Source of the DNA: Poa pratensis
Taxonomy: Eukaryota; Streptophyta; Magnoliopsida; Poales; Poaceae
DNA length: 64,000 bases
Assembly (NCBI GenBank): GCA_947311845.1
Contig: CAMZMU010000041.1
Coordinates: forward strand, 135,035,849 to 135,099,848
Direction of reading: 5' to 3'
Below, piece after piece: positions 57,345 through 64,000 of this stretch (the stretch's first letter is position 1; each line of letters starts with the position of its first letter). The notes beneath the pieces are model-generated. The model worked only from the letters and a program-made list of their open reading frames with translations, ran no database searches and was not told the DNA's origin. The position numbers and the translations under genes were made by a program.

Positions 57345-60251
57345 CTAGAAGAACTTGTCGAACTGGCCACTCAGGGAGCCTTTCACGTTCGAGTACAGCC
57401 CGTAGAGCGAGTACTGCTGCAGGTTTGACACCTCGTACCACGAGTTGAGGACCGACTCGTGCTTGTCGGTGCCAGAGAAAGCCAGTTGGATGCCGACACT
57501 GCAGTCCATGGATCCCTGGTTATTGCTCTTGCACATATTTGATCTAATGGCGCAAGTTTGCTTGCCAAGGCAAATGAAGTTTGGCTTCCCTGAGCAAGCA
57601 CCACACCCATCCTTCTTCCAGTGCAAGTTCTGAAGCCTGCCTTTGTTGAATTCAAGAACCTAGAAACAACATCAACATAGAGCGATAACACTCAGTATTT
57701 GCTTGCTTAAAAGTTCATAGATGATGGTAACGATAGTAAATCTGTGGTCCCATACCAGGGTGAAGCTGGACACTGTGACTGAGCTATTGGAGACAAAGAC
57801 AGCCTGAGATCTGGCTGCATACTTCCTACCAGCAAAGGCTACCATGAACCCACCAGCTGAGGCCTAGAAAATACAAAGAACTTTTGTCATATAAGTCGTA
57901 TGCACACACTGAACACTATCCAGAGACAACTGGTCAACCATGAAACAATATAAATTCAGGTAATATCACACGGGCAAAAGGAGGAGCATTCCTCAGTTAC
58001 ACTGTCCTACTGTAAGTTGGGACAAATTATGCTTCTTTTTCAGTTACACACCAGGAGCTGATCAAGTCTCAACAATACCAGCTACGAGCTACCCCTGAGT
58101 TTTTGAATTGGGGGAAAGAGCAAGGTTGAGGACGAAAACGAAACAATGACTCTGCTAATCCTGAAAGTTCAAAGGCCCCAGAGGGTGAAACAGTCACGAA
58201 GAGAACACTCTGATTTGGGAGGAAAATGGGCCATCGAATTGCATAGCTGCTAAAGGGGCGGTTGATGGAGCGTGATGCTGTTAAGGACAGAGAACTGACA
58301 AATGCTACTACAGAAGTACAGATTCCACCATGGTTTACCCAACTTTTGCAAGCCACATTGGACCCACTTTTAATGGAGATGAGTACAGGCAGAAGTCTGT
58401 CCAATTTCTTGACACTAAAAAAGACAGAAGGAAATCCCAAATAAGGACGACACAGTAAACTGGCCAAACTAGATCCTGTAGAAAACCTTTGACCATTTAC
58501 CCAACAATAGCACCAAAACAAAGACTTATGTTCCCTTCCCAAGTCTGAGTTTCTCATTGATGGAAGCAAGCAAGATAACCAGACTAGGCACCTCTGAGAT
58601 CCGTTATCATACCAAGAATATAGCAGCAGCAACCATATTGGCTACATAGCAACGTTTTAAAAAAACCCAAGCAGGCCCCTTTCTCTTAGATACACCTAGT
58701 TATCTGTCGGCATAACTTGCATAGCAGATATTCTGTTTGCTTTGTTTGAATTCATGAGGCAGGAAGTTACAGGGGACTTTCAAGAACATTAAATGAGGGT
58801 TTGCATTCTAGGTGGATGGTTGAACGATGAATCGCAGAATAGTCCTTCCAAACTCCCATAATGATGTACCCTTCAGGCAATAACCATATTGTCTCTAAAT
58901 TCTAAATGTGGTCAGGCATCAAATTAGAATTCATCAGCTAAGTCCTAAGTGTGGTGTCATTAAAGTCCACGACAATGAGTTTCAGGTTTCATACCACAGA
59001 TGCACATGTACATGTATGCATATATGGTATGAATTACAATGTACGTGAAAAATTGAATTGTTTCTTTATCTGTTAAGCACATATTCAAGATGAAACCGTT
59101 TGTTTGGGAGGCAGACCTTCATTTTATCAAATCTGTTCAGAGTTTCGACTTCAAATTCAGGACGTGTTCCTAGAAACAGAGAGAGAAATTAGCTGTGAAA
59201 GTGTCTTCATCCATTTATTTATATTTATTTTCATTTTGTAATTGAAATCAAAGAGATTTCCCGTTTCGTTTCTTCCAACAGAAGGATTTGAGATTGAAAT
59301 TTAGATATGTTTGGTTAAATAAAGAATTACCTCCTCAAATTTTGGAATCTTTCACGTTTGCTTGGTGCTTCAACCAACATTATTTCCTTTGACCAAGACT
59401 GAGCTTTCACCTTATATGTTCTCGTATAAGGTTACATAACCAAACCATACCAGTCCCGCAGAAAAAGAAGAAGACATGCAATGCTAATCCTACCATTCGT
59501 CACAGAGGAAAGTGTGAGATTATGTCAACTTCCCCCACATTACAACTAGTTATCTATCCCCATCATGCTGCTATTGCGAAGGCATTCAGCCATGCTAGTT
59601 TCGGTCTTTTCCTTTGTCATAATATATGCACTTAACGCAAGGAAGAAGATCTTGCGTGCATGCGAACCAACTGAGCAGCAGCGTTACTCTCTTTCTATCG
59701 CTCCAACTAGATCAAGAAATTCTAGGGAAATCACACGGATCATACCAACCAACGCGGACTCCAGCACAGGCCAAAACAGAAGATGCAGAGCTGCGGCAAC
59801 AACCCAACCGACTTCCACCTACTCCCGCATTTCCACAAGCACACGCAGCGCATGATCTACGAATCCAAGTTATGCCGAACAAACGGAGAGGACAAAATCG
59901 ACCAAGAAGGGTATAAGACACAGGGAAGGAAGGGGGAAGGCGTGAGGGGGAGATCGCTTACGGGGCTAAAGCCTGCGGTGGTGTTGACGGTGAGGAGGGA
60001 GATCTCGTCGACGGTGGGGCGGAAGACGGCGAGCTGGGAGGGGGAGGCGAGGTTGAGGCGGCGGTCGCAGGGGAGAGCTGGGTGGGGCCGGAGAAGAAGG
60101 CGGCGTTGGCGGCGAAGGCGAGCCCGAAGGTGAAGCCGTCCCCGCGCTGGATCCGCGTGTCCGTGCACGGGTCGTGCACCCCGTTGGTGTCCCCAGAGAC
60201 GGAGGCGAGCGCGGCGAGCGCCAGGGCGAGCAGCAGCGGCGCGGGGGCCAT
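57345..60251 (-). CDS. EXPP1-family secreted protein, three exons (1-base frameshift in exon 1)
   Basis: Exons 60251-59962, 57863-57756 and 57659-57345 join in phase 0 across GT-AG introns of 2098 and 96 bp, to make about 237 residues. Residues 1-20 (MAPAPLLLALALAALASVSG) are a signal peptide, so the product should be secreted or vacuolar. The mature part shows DPCTDTRIQRGDGFTFGLAF, PCDRRLNL, LAVFRPTVDEISLLTVN, GGFMVAFAGRKYAARS, HWKKDGCGACSGKPNFICLG, GIQLAFSGTDKHESVLNSWY and QYSLYGLYSNVKG. I recall this pattern from the plant family annotated EXPP1; its biochemical role is unknown. Near 60071 one base is missing between Leu-Ser-Pro and Cys-Asp-Arg-Arg. Without it the frame runs on into unrelated Ala/Ser/Pro sequence. 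A sequencing error or a recent lesion are both possible. Two broken copies of the last exon exist at 7107-7284 and 26485-26629. Confidence 0.85.
57864..59961 (-). other. intron 1 of the EXPP1-family gene
   Basis: Donor agcccc|gtaagc (60-59 kb side) and acceptor tttctag|gcctca. A 187-codon minus frame at 58069-58632 and short frames at 59565-59916 inside it show no motifs and are treated as intron noise. Confidence 0.75.
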
Positions 60252-62059
60252 GGCGGCGGCGAGATTCGCGGGGGCAGGAGCGGCACGCACTAAGCTGCCA
60301 ACTTGGAGTAAATTTTGGAAGAGCTGGCGAGAGAGAGGGGAGTTGAGGAAAAGCTCGTGGGTGACAGCGATGTTAGTGGGTGCGGAGTATGGTTTAGGTG
60401 GAGATGGTGGCCTCATGGGCCGAGCTTTACACAGTCAGGTGAATGTAAACGAAATTCAAAAAAAAAAGGTGAATGTAAACGGTTTGTCTAAAAAAAAGTG
60501 AATGTAAACGGATCGGATCGGACATGATTTTGTCTCTACAATATCCTGTACCACATTTTTTTATCGGATTTGGAGCAGAGCTGATAGGTTGCGGATTCGG
60601 GGGCAGATATATGTTATCGTGAATTTGGAAGGTAAACGGAGCGGATTCGAGACATAAATGAAATTAATCGGATAGCTATGCATATGCGTATAAGTACATC
60701 GTCAAACCATACAACTAAAAATAATTATTCAGTAAACCTAATAACATAAAACAAAGATGTAATCCACAGTCTGTACAATGACTATGTAAGTGAGCAGTTA
60801 TTTAACAGATAAATTTGGTAACTTACTAATTAAAAATTGTGCTCTAATAAGTTAGACATTTCAGTAAAAAATCGAATTATTCGGATTAAAACCATCGGAT
60901 AGTCCTATTTAACAATTTCCCAGTAGTAACCTAGAATTGGTCGTTTGTTACCTAAGCAACATCTGGATAACTTCATAGTGTGTCTCCCCCCATATATGAA
61001 CAGTAACTTCCAGTTCCTCGGTTAACAGCAATGTTATATGCCTAAATGCATAGAGCTGGTGATTGAATTGCGGATACCATACTTTTGTTTAATGATACCG
61101 CAGTCCTCGACGACACTCATATTTGCCCTTGGTCAATTTGTCAAATTCCGATGTCGACGGCCGCGACAGAGAAAGGTAGGAGCAAAAGGGGAGGACAAAT
61201 GCCTTGTTGATGATGGGGGTGACATCCATGTAGATCCCATCCACTTTTAGGACTCTCCCTCTCCATCGCTACCGCTATCTAGTCCACAAGCTCGCCCATT
61301 CCACAACCGATGGGGGTGTTAGGTTTCGCTGTGAAGGAGAGGTACGCAGCGTTTCTATTTCCTTTATTCCAATTTAAGTGCCGCTGATTTAGATTTAGTA
61401 CAACGACACTTCATTTGGATCAAAGGGAGACAGAGAGATAGATGGGAATACGGTACAACTAGAGTGGCATGGTGCGCATGCACGGCTGGCAGAAGCTATG
61501 TTGCGCTAAACTAAAGTTAAAATTTGATGTGTGCATTCCAAGGTGGTGCCTTTGGACGTCGCTCCCTCGTTGGAGGCATCAATATAGCTGCCCCCATCTT
61601 GCTTTTCCCGATGTGCTATGGGGGAACCCCTGATCTAGTCTTCTAGATTAGACGATGGTGGCGCTATCCGGCGTCGCGTTTCTCTTGGGGGTAGGATCCA
61701 GTCAGGGGGACCCATGCCTCGAGAGGTTGTGTGTGTGTTGTAAGCCGAAATGCGTTGTATGTATGGTTTTTGGATTCGGTTTCCCTCATAAACTGGATCA
61801 ACCTTCTATCTGTTCAATGAATTTAGCAGTGATCATGCTAACATTTTTTTAAATTTTTTTTGTTGTGTACATAACGTAGGAAGGGGGAAAAGTTAGCCTA
61901 ATAAGATGGTCAAAAATTGTTGCGCGTGGTGTCAAACATGAGCAGAAACAAAATCCATTCTTCTTCACATGTACTGTACGCGGTAGCCATTTTCTCTTTC
62001 TTTCCCGCCTTTAGGATTGTTGCAAAAACTTGAAGAAAATGGCGTGAAAGCCGCCGTGT
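60252..62059. other. EXPP1 upstream region and unassigned intergenic DNA
   Basis: The first 170 bp are GC-rich 5' UTR/promoter. At 60438-60510 the motif gtgaatgtaaacg occurs three times at about 30-bp spacing, separated by A-rich runs. From 60500 to 60900 'cggat' motifs recur (ggatcggatcgg, gcggattcg, aatcggatag). I recognise no gene up to 62059; small frames at 61038-61250 and 61655-61852 have no motifs. Confidence 0.5.
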
Positions 62060-62420
62060 TTCACTACTTTCTTGTGATATGATCTGGGCCTACTTGGAGA
62101 GAACTCAGAAAACCGTCATATGCCCGAACTCAAAATGCTGAATATCTGAACCGCGTGCAACAAAATCACAAATTCTAATTCCAATGTGAACCTGCCAATC
62201 ACAAATTCCAGTAACTTTACTAACCTAATACAAGTCTCGAGGCTCAACACATTTTATTCCCGTCAAAGGGTGGTTTCAAATTAGACGAAAGATACATCTC
62301 TCAACTCCCCAGGTTTTTCTACCAGGCTGGTAAAATGAGAAAAAAAAAAAGATCAACTTAGTCTAGGGCTTTAGGGTTTATAAACAGTTCAATATGTGCA
62401 ATGGGAGATAAACAGATTAA
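62060..62420. repeat. direct duplicate, left copy
   Basis: 'gcctacttggagagaactca' at about 62089-62108 recurs at 62725-62744. 'caaaatcacaa..ttc', 'ttttattc..tca.ag.gtggtttc' and 'gatcaactta..tagggctttaggg' recur at 62790, 63460 and 63748. The right copy (62716-62837 plus 63386-63790) is interrupted by the LINE fragment. Confidence 0.65.
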
Positions 62421-62837
62421 AGGCAACACAGAGCCCCTTGGAAGGGCAGACGGCTACCTAACAAAATTGGCCAATGAGTTCAAAATATGGAAAAGAAAAA
62501 TCTTGAACCCAACAGTTACATAATAGGGTTTAAGGCTGTTTGCATGAAATGTATTGTTGGTGCAGCCCTACTAATCCTTTTTTCTTTACAAAGTCGTTAT
62601 GAAAAAGAATCCTACAGCGGAAAGTCAAATATGCCCTTTAGTTGCTATTATCTGTTCAAACTCCCAGCCTGGCGTAAGAAATGGAACCATAGCATGAGGA
62701 GAATAACAGCCACATATGGTTTGTGCCTACTTGGAGAGAACTCATAACTGTCATAACGCACGACCGAATCCGATACCGAACCTGTATGTTACAAAATCGC
62801 ATGTTCCAAACTCCAGTTTGAATCCGCCATCACAAAT

Positions 62838-63385
62838 CGGGTACCCATATCCTTTTCTCCTATCCCGCGGCGCGCTTCCTATGGAGTTTTGTCTCAGAGT
62901 CACTTGGGCCTGCCTGGCAGGCCCAAGACTTTGGCGAATTCCTGGAAGCTCAGTCAAACCATACTGGTAAGAGGAGGCGCCTCTTCTGGTTTGTGTTTGC
63001 CACGATGACCTGGACCCTTTGGACTTTTCGCAATAAGATGGTCATCGAGCGTGTCTTCCTTCGACGGGCTTCTGACGCTGTGTTTAAATTCTTGGCGTTC
63101 TTGCAGCTGTGGCACCCGTTGTGTAGGCGGCGGGACAGGACGCGGCTAGATGGGATGATCGAGAAGCTCCTGCTGGCGGCTCGTCAACTTCTTGCTTCAT
63201 CTAGCCGTTGAGCGTTGCTCCTTCGGGAGTTGTTTCTGTTTTTGTTTCATCTTTGGGCTTGTTTTGAGCTGAGGCCCGAGCTGGTTATGTGACTTGTCTT
63301 TGCATTTGTGGTGACTCTGTTGTTAAACTTGTGGGTGGTTGCTTTATTTATAAAGCTGGGCGAAAGCCTGTTTCGGCAATCCCAG
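62838..63385 (+). mobile_element. 5'-truncated LINE (L1-type) fragment
   Basis: The plus frame reads HILFSYPAARFLWSFVSESL, then GPAWQAQDFGEFLEA, LFWFVFATMTWTLWTFRNKM, LRRASDAVFKFLAFLQLW and MIEKLLLAARQLLASSSR, stopping at TGA 63209-63211. This is the C-terminal end of plant L1-type ORF2 (the zinc-binding region after the reverse transcriptase). The 3' UTR ends with 'gctgggcgaaagcctgtttcg', typical of grass L1-like 3' ends. The start coincides with a break in the flanking duplicate. RT and endonuclease are missing, so it is dead on arrival. Confidence 0.85.
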
Positions 63386-64000
63386 CAACTTGCGTACGTG
63401 ACAGATTCACAGCAACTTGTATTCTGAGATAACATGAAGTGAGATGATACAAAAGTGCAACAGATTTTATTCACATCAGAGTGTGGTTTTCATCTGGCGA
63501 TTTCCTGGAGAATGCTACTGCTGCTAAGCTTAGCTGTTAATATCAACCATTCCGATTCATGGCCAGAAGTAAATCTAAGCAACTGAAAGCCAAAACAAAC
63601 GCGCTGAGAAAGCTGGCAAGTGTGAGGCAATTTTAAAGAGGCATCATCATCCTGGTCTATGCACAATATATATTAGACAGATAAAGACATCTGTACTGCC
63701 CATATTTTTCTATCAGAGAAAGCCAGCAAGTGAGAGCAAAAGAGAGATCAACTTGGTTAGGGCTTTAGGATTAAACATATATTATTAGAAAGAAAAGGAC
63801 ATGTCTGTACTCCACAACTTTCTGTCACATGTTTACTACTAATTTATTTTGAATGTATCGCAAATCCTAGCATTTTACGTAGAATCTTCTCAGTAAGAAC
63901 TTTTAAGGTGCTTCTGGCAGAAAACTCACTATCACCAATCTGTGACCTGAAATTATGTGTGTATTTTCCAGGATCATCCTTACTAACCATCTCTAATATA
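63386..64000. repeat. direct duplicate, right copy, and unassigned DNA to the window edge
   Basis: 63450-63790 resembles 62240-62420 (see the left copy). After 63790 the sequence is AT-rich without recognisable features. Confidence 0.5.

Noticed and set aside
58069..58632. 187-codon minus-strand ORF
   Set aside because: Lies wholly inside EXPP1 intron 1, with no motif and composition like the rest of the intron.
59117..59169. Possible extra 53-bp EXPP1 exon (TRPEFEVETLNRFDKMK on the minus strand, with AG/GT edges)
   Set aside because: It does not fit the phase: exons 1 and 2 join in phase 0 without it and the known protein pattern is continuous. Including it would break the frame.

Overview
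This is a nuclear window from a grass, most likely a Pooideae or Triticeae-type cereal. The reasons are Stowaway MITEs with CTCCCTCCGT ends, a Sirevirus-type Copia element with CCGG-rich palindromes, Athila- and Tat-type Gypsy elements with 5-bp target duplications, GC-rich monocot exons, and low-copy genes lost among nested transposons. I found no tRNA, rRNA, CRISPR or organellar features.

Only two host genes are well supported, both on the minus strand. One (29198-30895, with a non-coding first exon near 31492-31680) encodes the bifunctional folate enzyme HPPK/DHPS. It has three upstream ORFs and a 99-nt, stop-free, GT-AG intron in the N-terminal targeting region. The other (57345-60251, three exons) encodes a small secreted protein of the plant family annotated as EXPP1. 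It carries an apparent 1-base deletion in exon 1. Two broken copies of its last exon lie at 7107-7284 and 26485-26629, inside a larger block (about 6450-7518 plus 26343-26730) that is collinear with 42080-57740.

Layout: 1-700, end of a PIF/Harbinger element; 853-976, Stowaway MITE; 1702-6029, probable Helitron with captured exon-like pieces; 6450-7518, EXPP1 duplicate block; 7519-26342, minus-strand gag-protease Gypsy element (TSD CATAC) whose 137-bp repeat array was hit by a second, plus-strand Tat-like Gypsy element at 8216-20253 (TSD CTAGT); 26343-26730, the rest of the duplicate block; 26740-28700, about seven ~255-bp tandem repeats; 29198-31680, HPPK/DHPS; 32684-39690, minus-strand Athila-like gag-only element (TSD CCCAC); 39721-41966, a Stowaway MITE split by a Harbinger transposon (39746-41827) with a broken transposase; 42316-42611, another MITE; 43639-53847, minus-strand gag-only Sirevirus (TSD TGCGC); 53949-55440, a GC-rich poly(A)-tailed retroposon-like segment; 56437-56796, foldback MITE; 57345-60251, EXPP1; 62838-63385, LINE 3' end.

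The most unusual content is in the nested Gypsy element. Downstream of integrase it carries, on the opposite strand, a gene with about six exons separated by GT-AG introns and a region resembling the plant Transposase_28 ('putative gypsy type transposon') family. Because the gene is antisense to the genomic RNA, its introns can survive retrotransposition. All three minus-strand LTR elements keep gag but lack recognisable reverse transcriptase and integrase. All similarities are from memory and by-eye alignment; no database search was run.
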